Below are positions 17,151 to 25,381 of a stretch of DNA of 48,917 nt, piece by piece. Source of the stretch: Candidatus Kapaibacterium sp. Lineage in GTDB: Bacteria > Bacteroidota > Ignavibacteria > Kapaibacteriales > UBA2268. Position numbers and translations under genes: made by a program. The stretch lies in the NCBI GenBank assembly GCA_026390695.1, contig JAPLFL010000072.1, positions 1 to 48,917 of the forward strand, given 5' to 3'. The notes beneath the pieces were generated by a model. That model worked only from the letters and a program-made list of their open reading frames with translations. It ran no database searches and had not been told where the DNA came from. The number at the start of each line of letters is the position of its first letter. Position 1 is the first letter of the stretch.

Positions 17151-17753
17151 ATGGATATTTTAGTTATAATTAGTTTGATCTCAACCTTTTTGTTTGGTAT
17201 AAGCGCTGCTATTAGTGCCATACATAAACGATTTGATTTGATTGGGATATTTTTTATTAGCTTTCTATCGGGTACCGGTGGTGGAATTGTACGTGATGTG
17301 ATGTTGGGCAAATATCCAATTGCATGTGCAAAAGACCCGATATATTTAATTTCAATTATTGTCTCAGTGATGGTAACAATCATTTTCAAGCTCAAGAACC
17401 ATAAGCCTTTGAGAACATTTATTTTAATTGATAGCCTGGGTTTGGGTTCGGCTACAATTCTCGGAATTCAAAAAGCACTTAACACCAATATTAACCCGAT
17501 TATGTCGATTATTTTCGGAGTGATAAGTGCCTGCTTCGGATCCGTTATTCGTGATATTCTATGCAATGAAACACCACTTTTGTTTAAAAAAGAATTATAT
17601 GCCTCAATTTCAATTCTCGGTGGAATAGTTTATATTTTATTGATTCAATTCGGATTAAATATAGTGCCAACATCATTTTTGTGTGTAACTTTAATATTTG
17701 TTTTTCGTATTATCTCTATAAAATATAAACTGACTTTACCGAGAGTATATTAA
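17151..17753 (+). CDS. TRIC-type cation channel family membrane protein (UPF0126)
   Basis: Bacterial TRIC proteins form trimeric, monovalent-cation-selective channels in the inner membrane. The repeat pair with glycine-rich kinks is visible: SGTGGGIVRDVMLGKYPI in the first half and ACFGSVIRDILCNETPLLF in the second, within about seven hydrophobic segments. The open frame extends upstream to an ATG at 17058, but there TAGGAG abuts the ATG with almost no spacing. Family members begin at a sequence like MDILVIISLISTFLFGISAA, which corresponds to the ATG at 17151 and gives 200 residues, the usual length. The 17136 ATG is also possible. Confidence 0.8.
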   Translation: MDILVIISLISTFLFGISAAISAIHKRFDLIGIFFISFLSGTGGGIVRDVMLGKYPIACAKDPIYLISIIVSVMVTIIFKLKNHKPLRTFILIDSLGLGSATILGIQKALNTNINPIMSIIFGVISACFGSVIRDILCNETPLLFKKELYASISILGGIVYILLIQFGLNIVPTSFLCVTLIFVFRIISIKYKLTLPRVY

Positions 17754-17782
17754 TTATTTAAGTTTTAGTCAAGGAAAAAAAA

Positions 17783-17953
17783 ATGTATAAAACAGTTGAA
17801 TTAACATCATCAGATGAGTTAGTAATAAAAATTCCTAAGGAATTTAAAAATAAATTTTTGGAGATTTTTGTTTTACCAATTGAAAAAGCAAAATACGAAA
17901 CGTCTCCCGATCAAAGGGATTACATTGAGGAGATGTCGATGGCTAATTATTAA
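17783..17953 (+). CDS. Small antitoxin-like protein (56 residues)
   Basis: The ATG at 17783 has AAGGA at 17771-17775. The product begins MYKTVELTSSDELVIKIPKE and continues KFLEIFVLPIEK before an acidic tail. The pattern of short beta strands followed by IPKEF...VxVLPIE resembles small AbrB/DUF2281-like antitoxins of type II toxin-antitoxin pairs. No toxin gene follows: 17954-18060 is non-coding apart from a 9-codon stretch from an ATG near 17969. It may be an orphan antitoxin that has lost its partner. The family link is by resemblance only. Confidence 0.5.
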   Translation: MYKTVELTSSDELVIKIPKEFKNKFLEIFVLPIEKAKYETSPDQRDYIEEMSMANY

Positions 17954-18060
17954 TCAGATTTTGTATTATGATTTTCCTTATCTTAGTGCCATGACCCTCA
18001 AAGTGTGGAATTTTGGAATAGACAAATAAGGTTTTTGTAATACGTTATCCGTAATTAAAT

Positions 18061-18621
18061 TTACTGCCTCGTTTTCTGGTTTGTCCCTAATTTGAAAGTC
18101 AGAGCATGGCCGCCATTGCGCGGGACAAGACCAGTTACATTCTCGTTTATTTCGATTGCACCCATTTTATAGCGAACGGTCACCATGCAATCGTTATTGA
18201 TTTTCACCCATACTGTTTTACTCTCACCAACAGAGAGTCTTTCAATATATGAAGCTTGGTCGCAGCCCTCAATGGTGATTCCGCCCACAATTGAGTTAGT
18301 TTCATTTACAAAACTTATACGCATTGTATTGATCAGGAGATAGAAAAACCAAGTATAGAATAAAGCAACTGGCACATTCAGTGCGACGGTTAATATTGTC
18401 CTTACAATTCGCCCTCTGTCAGTCGTAATCTTAATATAATGAATGATCAGAAGAATGACAACAATTGAATTGACAGCCCCGGCAATTAATATGAAAAAAA
18501 ATGCAACAAAGGCTATAGAAGACTCGCTGGAGAGGAATTGCACGGAAAACAACAGGCTTCCGAGTAGGAAAGTAACTAAGGCTATAATCTTAGAATTTCT
18601 GATTAGTTTTAAAGTCGGCAT
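18061..18621 (-). CDS. Unknown inner-membrane protein with an extracytoplasmic tail
   Basis: Not recognised. Of 186 residues, the first 110 contain three clear hydrophobic helices (about 12-30, 36-62 and 79-100). A soluble C-terminal region of about 80 residues follows, with two cysteines (GCDQAS and NNDCMV) that could form a disulfide outside the cytoplasm. The start ATG at 18621 is preceded by a purine-poor region, so the start is moderately sure. It stands alone, with its 3' end facing the small ORF at 17783 and its 5' end facing the LytR_C gene. Coding quality (even composition, no internal stops) supports it as real. Confidence 0.6.
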   Translation of the reverse strand: MPTLKLIRNSKIIALVTFLLGSLLFSVQFLSSESSIAFVAFFFILIAGAVNSIVVILLIIHYIKITTDRGRIVRTILTVALNVPVALFYTWFFYLLINTMRISFVNETNSIVGGITIEGCDQASYIERLSVGESKTVWVKINNDCMVTVRYKMGAIEINENVTGLVPRNGGHALTFKLGTNQKTRQ

Positions 18622-18790
18622 AATGTTTTTCTTTATTTAATGAAAAATACTTAATATGACCAATTGCAAATTAATCAAAATTCATTTCCTAAACAAAAAT
18701 TTCATTAAATGAATTTTCAAATTATTCAATTTGGTAATTCCGGCACACGAATTGCATGTTAAATTTTAGTTTGTTAAATAGGGGGAAAAT

Positions 18791-19243
18791 ATGGATTTCA
18801 AAGACAAAAAAAGTATCATCAATTATTCGTTTATCAGCGTATTGTCGCTTGTAGTCTTCTTTATGGGAAGTTCGCTTGTTTATCGGGTGGCAATTGCAAA
18901 ACCGGTTGATCCTAATCTTGATCGTAATATTCAGAAAAGCACTGTCACTGAGGTGATTCAGGTAAATATCCTGAATGCCTGCGGTGAAAGAGGCTTGGCA
19001 TCGAAGGTAAAATCATATTTGCGAGCCAGAGGATTTGATGTGGTGGAAGTTGGAAATTTTTCTAAAACTTTGGACAAATCTGTAATTTATGATAGGGTAG
19101 GGGATCTGCAGAGTGCAAAAAAAGTTGCTTATGCAGTAGGTATCAATGATTCATTAGTTGCCAGCCAGCTTGATTCGTCGTTATTCCTGCGCACAAGTAT
19201 AGTAATTGGCAAAGATTTTAAAGAGCTGAAGCCATTTAATTAA
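18791..19243 (+). CDS. LytR C-terminal (LytR_C) domain protein, membrane anchored
   Basis: An N-terminal membrane helix (about residues 13-34) is followed by a periplasmic LytR_C-type domain from about residue 55: VIQVNILNACGERGLASKVK, the DVVEVGNF strand, SVIYDRVGDLQSAKKVAYAV, and a final IVIGKDFKEL. This small domain is found at the end of LytR-CpsA-Psr wall-ligase proteins and also alone, as here; its ligand is unknown. It has 150 residues. The ATG at 18791 follows AGGGGGAAAAT. In Bacteroidota it often lies near envelope genes. A hairpin follows at 19309-19357. Confidence 0.8.
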   Translation: MDFKDKKSIINYSFISVLSLVVFFMGSSLVYRVAIAKPVDPNLDRNIQKSTVTEVIQVNILNACGERGLASKVKSYLRARGFDVVEVGNFSKTLDKSVIYDRVGDLQSAKKVAYAVGINDSLVASQLDSSLFLRTSIVIGKDFKELKPFN

Positions 19244-19308
19244 AATCAGGTTTCTGAATCACCGATTCAACGGATTATATTAAGCCTAATAATAAATTAT
19301 ATTTTTGT

Positions 19309-19357
19309 CAGATGAGGACGTCTGACCAACTGTGCAGTAAACCAATGTCCTCATCTG
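19309..19357. repeat. Dispersed hairpin repeat, second copy of the element 1 core
   Basis: Arms cagatgaggac (19309-19319) and gtcctcatctg (19347-19357) pair perfectly over 11 bp around a 27-nt loop that holds a small inner palindrome (actgtgcagt). The left 15 nt differ from the 5519 copy by one base (T for C at arm position 5), and the opposite arm changes G to A to keep the pair. The hairpin lies between two converging genes (LytR_C and dciA) and is followed by TTT on the plus strand, so it may also terminate transcription. Confidence 0.75.
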
Positions 19358-19434
19358 TTTAGTTGTAGATACATATTAGATTTTATATAATGAAATTAAA
19401 GAAATTGAATAATTATAAATCTAACTATTAAATA

Positions 19435-19731
19435 TTAGCTAAACACAATATCTTTCACAACAGATTTCCCATACTTTGCATTCAGATCGGCTATCAATTT
19501 ATCTTTGCGAAGCAAAAGCTCGGCATGCCATGTGGATGATTTAACTTCCACAATAAGTTTGCCATGAATGAATTTCTTCAGCTTTGCATGTTTAATTACA
19601 AGTTCACCGGCATGATCTGCCCAAATAACCTTTAATTCCTTCAGAACAAGCTCATCCTCGAAACCTGCAATTTTAGCAACATCTTTAAGGTAATCGCCTA
19701 TCGAAATTCCTGAATATGTGTATTTAGCCAT
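19435..19731 (-). CDS. dciA: DUF721/DciA-like helicase-loading protein
   Basis: DUF721 proteins (DciA) recruit or load the replicative helicase in bacteria that lack DnaC/DnaI. The 98-residue product shows the family pattern: an N-terminal helix (SIGDYLKDVAKIAGF), then LKVIWADHAGELVIKHAKLKKF, GKLIVEVKSSTWHAELLLRK, and a final helix. It lies 31 nt downstream of recF on the same strand, an order also known from other phyla, which supports a replication role. The symbol is given by family; direct function in this organism is inferred. Confidence 0.8.
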   Translation of the reverse strand: MAKYTYSGISIGDYLKDVAKIAGFEDELVLKELKVIWADHAGELVIKHAKLKKFIHGKLIVEVKSSTWHAELLLRKDKLIADLNAKYGKSVVKDIVFS

Positions 19732-19762
19732 TAACCATCTACTTTACAAACTTTATTAACTT

Positions 19763-20893
19763 TCAACTCACACGCCCGTCTTCTACCCAAAAATAACTTA
19801 ATTCCGAATTATTCTCAATAGATTTTAAAATATTTGTATCGGTAATCGTAATAAAAGTTTGAGTATTCGATGATCTCAAAATATCAATAACCTTGGCAGA
19901 ACGCTCAAGGTCTAATTCTGCAAAAATATCATCCAACAAAACCACAGGAGTTTCATTTTTAATCTCTTTAAGATATTCGAATTCACCGAATTTCAGGCTG
20001 ATAAGCAATGATTTATGCTGTCCCTGCGAAGCAGAGTCTTTAGCACTGCGTCGATTTACTAAAATCTTAATATCGTCCTTTTGTGGCCCGAAAAGAGTAG
20101 TTCCTCTGCGCATTTCGTCATCGGAAATCTTGTGGAAGTAATTAATCAAATTCTCCTTTATCATATTTTTATCTTGGTTGCACAAATTCTCCGTTGAAAT
20201 ACCGTTTGGCTGATATTCTAACGAAACAGTTTCCTTATCAGAGGCAATAATTTTATAATAAGATTCAAAAATAGGTGTGAAAGATTTAATGAACTCATTA
20301 CGACGCAAATAAACTTCAACTGCATTATTTATAAAAAATTCGGTCCATATCTCAAATTGATTTCGGTCTAATGTTTTATGTAATTTATATTGATTAAGCA
20401 AATTATTCCTTTGTTTCAGACTTTTTTTCAGATTCAGAATATGATCAATATATAGTCTGCTTGATTGTGAGAGAATTTTATCTAAAAATTCACGCCGGTC
20501 TTCTGGAGAGCCAAATGTGATGGCTTTATAGTCCGGTGAAAGAACAACAATCGGAACTTCTCCTATTATATCTTTGGGATTTAAATTCTCTCCGTAAGTT
20601 GATGAAATTTGTTTTCTACCACCTCGTTCATAGACAATTTTTACTTTATAATCCGAATCAAGAGAATTTTTTGCATTAAGTTCAATTCTGTAAAAATTCA
20701 ACTGAGCCTGAATCAGGGAAGAATCTGAAACCGGCAAAAAGCTCTTTGAGAGCGACAAAACAGTAATTGCTTCGAGAATGCTTGTTTTGCCGGATCCATT
20801 TTTCCCGACAAAAACATTTATTCCGTCACTAAGCTGAATTTCGCTATGGTCGTGATTTCTGAAATTATTTATTATAATTTTTGTTATGTTCAT
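19763..20893 (-). CDS. recF: DNA replication and repair protein RecF
   Basis: RecF is an SMC-like ATPase that helps load RecA at single-strand gaps with RecO and RecR. Walker A GKNGSGKTSILEAI, the RecF-type GDRREFLDK-like EDRREFLDKILSQ, signature SQGQHKSLLISLKFGE, and Walker B VVLLDDIFAELD are all visible. The open frame extends to a TTG at 20920, but the family start MNITKIIINNFRNHD is the ATG at 20891-20893, giving 376 residues (normal). It is divergent from the methyltransferase gene with only about 30-40 nt between the starts, so their promoters must overlap. Confidence 0.95.
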   Translation of the reverse strand: MNITKIIINNFRNHDHSEIQLSDGINVFVGKNGSGKTSILEAITVLSLSKSFLPVSDSSLIQAQLNFYRIELNAKNSLDSDYKVKIVYERGGRKQISSTYGENLNPKDIIGEVPIVVLSPDYKAITFGSPEDRREFLDKILSQSSRLYIDHILNLKKSLKQRNNLLNQYKLHKTLDRNQFEIWTEFFINNAVEVYLRRNEFIKSFTPIFESYYKIIASDKETVSLEYQPNGISTENLCNQDKNMIKENLINYFHKISDDEMRRGTTLFGPQKDDIKILVNRRSAKDSASQGQHKSLLISLKFGEFEYLKEIKNETPVVLLDDIFAELDLERSAKVIDILRSSNTQTFITITDTNILKSIENNSELSYFWVEDGRVS

Positions 20894-20930
20894 TTCGTTT
20901 ATAATGTTTTGAAATTGCAAATTAGTGAAA

Positions 20931-21710
20931 ATGATTGAAATAACCGATATTAATGATCAGAGAATCAGTTTATACAAAACTTTGAAAAAAGCCAAAATCG
21001 AACATTTTAGCCAAAATGTATTCATTTCTGAAGGAAAAAAAATATGTGAATGCTTATTAGATTCGGATTTAAAAATCATTTCATTTTTTTGCATTGAGCA
21101 TGAGTTGGCAATGTATTATGAGAAGCTTTTGCAGAAGGGTTTAAATTCAGATCAAATTTATTTTGCGGATATAGACTTGATGAATAAAATTGTTGGATTC
21201 CGCTTGCACAGCGGTATTTTGGCAATTGCTGAAATCCCTAAAGAATCTCGGATTAGTGATTTAGCTGCACCACTTGTGCTATTAAATGGGATTGTTGATT
21301 CTGAGAATGTAGGAGCTATTGCGAGGAATTGCGCAGCATTTAATATTAAATCTATAATAACAGATGATAAGACAAGCAGTCCTTGGCTTCGACGAGCGGT
21401 TCGAGTGTCTATGGGAGCTATCTTTGGGCTTGATTACAGAGCAGGGAAAAATCTTGTGGCTGAAATTAAACAATTAAAGTTAAAAAATATTCAAATTATT
21501 GCTGCAGAAGTGGCTAATAATGCAATTAGTATTAATGAATGTAAATTACCCAAAAATTGTGCTGTAATATTCGGTAGCGAAGGAAGAGGAATAGATTCGG
21601 AGATACTGGCTTTATGCGACTTTATCGTTGAAATACCGATAAGTCAGAAAGTGGCATCTTTAAATGTTGCAGCCACAAGTGCAATAATTTTGAATAGGAT
21701 TAAACCATAG
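20931..21710 (+). CDS. SpoU/TrmH-family RNA 2'-O-methyltransferase
   Basis: SPOUT-class enzyme that methylates ribose in rRNA or tRNA using S-adenosylmethionine through a C-terminal knot. An N-terminal substrate-binding part (residues about 10-95, with SEGKKICECLL) precedes the three SPOUT motifs: motif 1 LNGIVDSENVGAIARN, motif 2 VIFGSEGRGID, motif 3 IPISQKVASLNVAATSAI. The length of 259 residues fits the RlmB/TsnR-like group; the exact RNA target cannot be read from sequence. GTG 20925 and ATG 20931 are both possible; ATG was chosen because neither has a clear Shine-Dalgarno. Confidence 0.88.
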   Translation: MIEITDINDQRISLYKTLKKAKIEHFSQNVFISEGKKICECLLDSDLKIISFFCIEHELAMYYEKLLQKGLNSDQIYFADIDLMNKIVGFRLHSGILAIAEIPKESRISDLAAPLVLLNGIVDSENVGAIARNCAAFNIKSIITDDKTSSPWLRRAVRVSMGAIFGLDYRAGKNLVAEIKQLKLKNIQIIAAEVANNAISINECKLPKNCAVIFGSEGRGIDSEILALCDFIVEIPISQKVASLNVAATSAIILNRIKP

Positions 21711-22052
21711 CTACATTCCTTGAAGAAATAATAAATTTTATAGAATGAACAACAAACTTTATAAATTTTATAAACTTTCAATTTTAAACTCAATTATTGT
21801 ACAATTATGAACAAAAATCGCCTTGTGGCTAAAAGTGCTTTTTAATATTGTCCAATATATTTCATAATAAATTCTCAAATAAGGAATAGAATTTCTTTTT
21901 AGTTTCACCTAATTTTCATTATAATTTACTTCATGGCTTTAGGAGCTATGTTTCAGGTACTGAATTTTAATTATTATTAAATATAATTTTTGGCATATTC
22001 CTTGTATTGTCTCATCCAGTTAGTTAAAAAATTGAAAATTTAGGAGAATGCC
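21711..22052. other. Long spacer before the helix-turn-helix gene
   Basis: 342 nt, very AT-rich, without a credible gene. A short stretch near 21944-21973 (GGCTTTAGGAGCTATGTTTCAGG) resembles an intergenic repeat type I associate with Bacteroidota-like genomes, but there is only one copy here, so this is weak. The promoter of the gene at 22053 must lie here; no TAnnTTTG with a spaced TTTG was confidently found. Confidence 0.35.
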
Positions 22053-22346
22053 ATGGAAGGCACAACTTTTACAAGAAGAGTTAGAAAAGGAAAACCGGAA
22101 GATTTAAGATTCCAGATGAATGGAGAAGAATTCAAGTTCATTCGGGAACGTTTCGGTCTGTCTCGCCGGCAACTTGGTGAGATAGCCGAGAAAATAATTG
22201 GTAAACAAGTAAGCTCTAAGACTATATATAACTGGGAATTGCGTGAGCAACTCAATTATCTTCAGATTAATTTATTGCGAAATTGTATGCCTTCGGACAT
22301 GTTCGATGAAGCTCGAAAAGAGTGGGAACTCGTTATAAAAAATTGA
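22053..22346 (+). CDS. Small helix-turn-helix protein (XRE-like)
   Basis: The 97-residue protein holds an XRE/Cro-like helix-turn-helix at about residues 28-66: EFKFIRERFGLSRRQLGEI then VSSKTIYNWE. The first 25 residues are basic (RRVRKGKPED) and the last 30 form one further helix. The ATG at 22053 follows TAGGAG at about 8 nt. It stands alone with a long upstream spacer and its own terminator, which suits an autoregulated transcription factor. Target genes are unknown; the VIT-VWA gene next to it is a candidate by position only. Confidence 0.7.
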   Translation: MEGTTFTRRVRKGKPEDLRFQMNGEEFKFIRERFGLSRRQLGEIAEKIIGKQVSSKTIYNWELREQLNYLQINLLRNCMPSDMFDEARKEWELVIKN

Positions 22347-22371
22347 TTCATATACTCCCAACCACCATCTC

Positions 22372-22405
22372 AATCCTCGTTGGCTCCGGCCGGTGAGGAT
22401 TTTTG
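22372..22405 (+). terminator. Rho-independent terminator of the helix-turn-helix gene
   Basis: Stem aatcctc (22372-22378) pairs with gaggatt (22395-22401). The GC-rich loop can form an inner GGC/GCC stem, and TTTTT (22400-22404) follows. It lies 25 nt after the stop at 22346. Confidence 0.65.
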
Positions 22406-22475
22406 GTTTAATAATTATTTTGTTGTTAATAAATAAATTCATAATTTACTACAAATCAATCTACTTGAGGTAATT

Positions 22476-25196
22476 ATGAAAAATTATATTTCTATTCTAT
22501 TGGCATTAATTTTATGTACATTAGCCGCTATGGCTGATAAACAAGAAAATTCCGACAAAACCGAGTCACCATATTTCTATGTAAACAGTGGTGATAGTTC
22601 ATTGGAAGCTCTGCCACTTCTTGCTACTTTTGCAGATATAAAGATTTTAGGAACCATTGCCGACGTGACTGTGCACCAGACTTATGTCAACCGCGGGAAA
22701 AGTCCGATTGAAGCTACTTACATGTTTCCCGCTTCAACACGTGCTGCTGTTTATGGAATGACTATGCAAATTGCGGAAAGAATACTCAAAGCAGAAATTC
22801 AGGAAAAGAAAAAAGCTCGCCAGACTTATGAAACAGCCAGAAATGAAGGCAAAAGCGCTTCATTATTAGAACAAATCAAACCTAACATGTTCCAGATGAG
22901 TGTGGCTAATATTATGCCCGGTGATACCATCTATGTTGAATTAAAATACACTGAACTTTTGGTGCCAACTGAGGGTGAATATGAATTTGCCTATCCGACC
23001 GTTGTTGGGCCACGCTATACCACAAGTAAGGACCCGAATAATCCTTCCAAACAGCCATATACCCATTCTGGCGAAAAACCGACTTATAAATTCGGACTGA
23101 AAATAAGACTGACAGCCGGTATGCCGATAGATGAAATAAAATGTCAAACGCATGAAATTAGAATCGAACATCCTGAAAATTATATTGCTGATATTTATTT
23201 AGATCCAAAAGAGGAAGACGGCGGAAACCGTGATTTTATCCTGAAATATCGGCTCAGTGGATCAAAAATAGAAACCGGTCTGATTTTGCAGGAAGGAAGG
23301 AAAGAAAATTTCTTTATGCTTATGTTGCAGCCACCAAAGCGGATTGAGGCAAAAGAAGTTGCTCCACGCGAATATATTTTTCTTGTTGATATTTCCGGTT
23401 CTATGCACGGTTACCCATTGGACAAAGCGAAAATAATGATGGAAAAGCTGTTTGATGGCTTTCGTCCGGATGATTTTTTTAATGTAGTATTGTTTTCTGG
23501 CTCAACTATTCAATTTTCGCAGAATTCTGTTGCTGCCACAAGTGATAATATCAAAGATGCATTAAAATTGCTGAATACTCAGATGGGTGCTGGTGGAACT
23601 GAAATGTTGAATGGGATAAAACGTGCCATGTCCATACCTCAAATGCAAGGGTATGCGCGGACTTTAGTAATTATTACTGATGGATTTGTCGATTGTGAAC
23701 CTGAAATATTTGATTTTATTCATAATCATTTGGGTGAATCTAATTTCTTCTCCTTTGGCATTGGGACAAGCGTTAATAGAATGTTGATGGAAGGTATAGC
23801 TCGTGTTGGGCTTGGAGAGCCATTTATCATACAGGCAGCAAGTGATGCTGATAAAGCTGCGGAAAGATTTTATAAATATATTTCTTCTCCGATTTTAACA
23901 AATATTTCAGTCAAGTTTGATGGATTTGATGTGGAAGACGTGGAACCACCGACGATTCCCGATCTTTTTGCTGAACGACCTTTGATTATCCACGGGAAAT
24001 GGCACACACCGATGAGCGGAAAAATCATTGTTAATGGTACTTATGCTGGTACCGATATTCATGTTGATATTCCAGTCAAGCAATTTGAAACACACGATAC
24101 AGGTGCAGCCCTTAGAAATTTATGGGCAAGAACCAAAATCAGTCGCCTGAGCGATATAGCCATTATGAAGAAAAGGGAAACAGATAATGAAGTTGTAGAT
24201 TTAGGTATTAAATACAATCTGCTTACTCAGTACACTTCGTTTGTTGCTGTTGATTATGAAGTTAGAAATAATGAACTGAAATTTATCAAAGTACAGCAAC
24301 CACTGCCACTGCCTGAAGGGGTGTCTGATTATGCAATCGGAAATTCAGTTATGATTTCAGGTGGAATTGCAAATTCAAAGTCTTTTTACATTGGTGGTAG
24401 AAGCAGTGGAAGTGGTGGTTCTAATCCTCTTGATCCGGGAGGTGCTCGTGAAGTTTTCTATCTTGGAATAGATTTCGAAATTAAATCGGGAACTGGAAAA
24501 TCATTTAATTCTCATAGTTTCTTCAGAACACTTGATAATAATTTTAAATTAAGTGATGGATCTAAATACAGCATTAATTCTCATGGTTATACCATTGGTA
24601 TTAACTATAACCTTTCAAAATTTGATGAACGTTCAAATTTTAATGTGTTCAGTTCGATTGAGTATTCTTCAGTAGCCACTGATGCAACGATTGATATAAG
24701 TGACATAAACACTAAATTTTCTTTAATTAATTTTAAGGGAAGAGAACCTGCTGCTAAAAATATCACGCCACAACTAAATAAAAAAGCCGATATTTCTTTT
24801 CTGACTTTTGGGCTTGAACCTCGCTTAGACTTCTTCAAATCTGATTTCGGGGGATTAGGTATATCTTTTGGGATTCATCCGGGTTTAATGCTTAAGAATA
24901 ATTATGAAGAAAAATTCCTATTGAATAGCACAGATACAAGTTTAAAGTTCTTTCAATATAAAAATTCAACAGTCTCACAAGACGGTAAAACTCTTTTGTA
25001 CCAAAAAACCGAAGGATCAACTCATTTCATTATTGGATTCAAGCCTGGAATTTATTATGAAATGTTTTTAAAAAGCGGACTGAGATTAAATATAGGGTTT
25101 GGCTATGACTATTCTCTTTCGGCATCTGAAGCGCAGAGACTGAACCAGCAGAATTATTTCTTTAGATTCAGGATTAATTATGGATTGGCTTTTTAA
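22476..25196 (+). CDS. VIT-VWA domain protein fused to a probable outer-membrane beta-barrel
   Basis: A signal peptide (MKNYISILLALILCTLAAMA) is followed by a VIT domain (about 45-165: VHQTYVNRGKSPIEATYMFP, then EKKKARQTYETARNEGKSA) and a von Willebrand A domain (about 298-470). The A domain has an intact metal-ion-dependent adhesion site (DISGS, residues 305-309), with later GGTEM and TDGF motifs. This is the inter-alpha-trypsin-inhibitor-like layout, usually linked to adhesion or protein scaffolding. A Ser/Gly-rich linker (GGRSSGSGGS, about 645) leads to about 235 residues of alternating strands that end FFRFRINYGLAF, as outer-membrane barrels do. The barrel would anchor the chain in the outer membrane. 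906 residues; it appears monocistronic. Confidence 0.82.
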   Translation: MKNYISILLALILCTLAAMADKQENSDKTESPYFYVNSGDSSLEALPLLATFADIKILGTIADVTVHQTYVNRGKSPIEATYMFPASTRAAVYGMTMQIAERILKAEIQEKKKARQTYETARNEGKSASLLEQIKPNMFQMSVANIMPGDTIYVELKYTELLVPTEGEYEFAYPTVVGPRYTTSKDPNNPSKQPYTHSGEKPTYKFGLKIRLTAGMPIDEIKCQTHEIRIEHPENYIADIYLDPKEEDGGNRDFILKYRLSGSKIETGLILQEGRKENFFMLMLQPPKRIEAKEVAPREYIFLVDISGSMHGYPLDKAKIMMEKLFDGFRPDDFFNVVLFSGSTIQFSQNSVAATSDNIKDALKLLNTQMGAGGTEMLNGIKRAMSIPQMQGYARTLVIITDGFVDCEPEIFDFIHNHLGESNFFSFGIGTSVNRMLMEGIARVGLGEPFIIQAASDADKAAERFYKYISSPILTNISVKFDGFDVEDVEPPTIPDLFAERPLIIHGKWHTPMSGKIIVNGTYAGTDIHVDIPVKQFETHDTGAALRNLWARTKISRLSDIAIMKKRETDNEVVDLGIKYNLLTQYTSFVAVDYEVRNNELKFIKVQQPLPLPEGVSDYAIGNSVMISGGIANSKSFYIGGRSSGSGGSNPLDPGGAREVFYLGIDFEIKSGTGKSFNSHSFFRTLDNNFKLSDGSKYSINSHGYTIGINYNLSKFDERSNFNVFSSIEYSSVATDATIDISDINTKFSLINFKGREPAAKNITPQLNKKADISFLTFGLEPRLDFFKSDFGGLGISFGIHPGLMLKNNYEEKFLLNSTDTSLKFFQYKNSTVSQDGKTLLYQKTEGSTHFIIGFKPGIYYEMFLKSGLRLNIGFGYDYSLSASEAQRLNQQNYFFRFRINYGLAF

Positions 25197-25381
25197 TCAC
25201 TAATGACGATTAATAAATCCTGATAAAAAAGTGAAATATATAAAAAAAATAGTTAATTTGCATATCGGAGTATCATATTTTTAAATAATTTAGTCTAAAA
25301 TTTGTTTTTGATTTGAACCTTGAAATAATTAATAAAAGAAAATTTACTTGATAAGTTGCTTTTTCTGAATCCGGAGTTAAA

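Noticed and set aside
17783-18060. Complete toxin-antitoxin pair
   Set aside because: Only the antitoxin-like ORF is present; the following ATG opens only nine codons.
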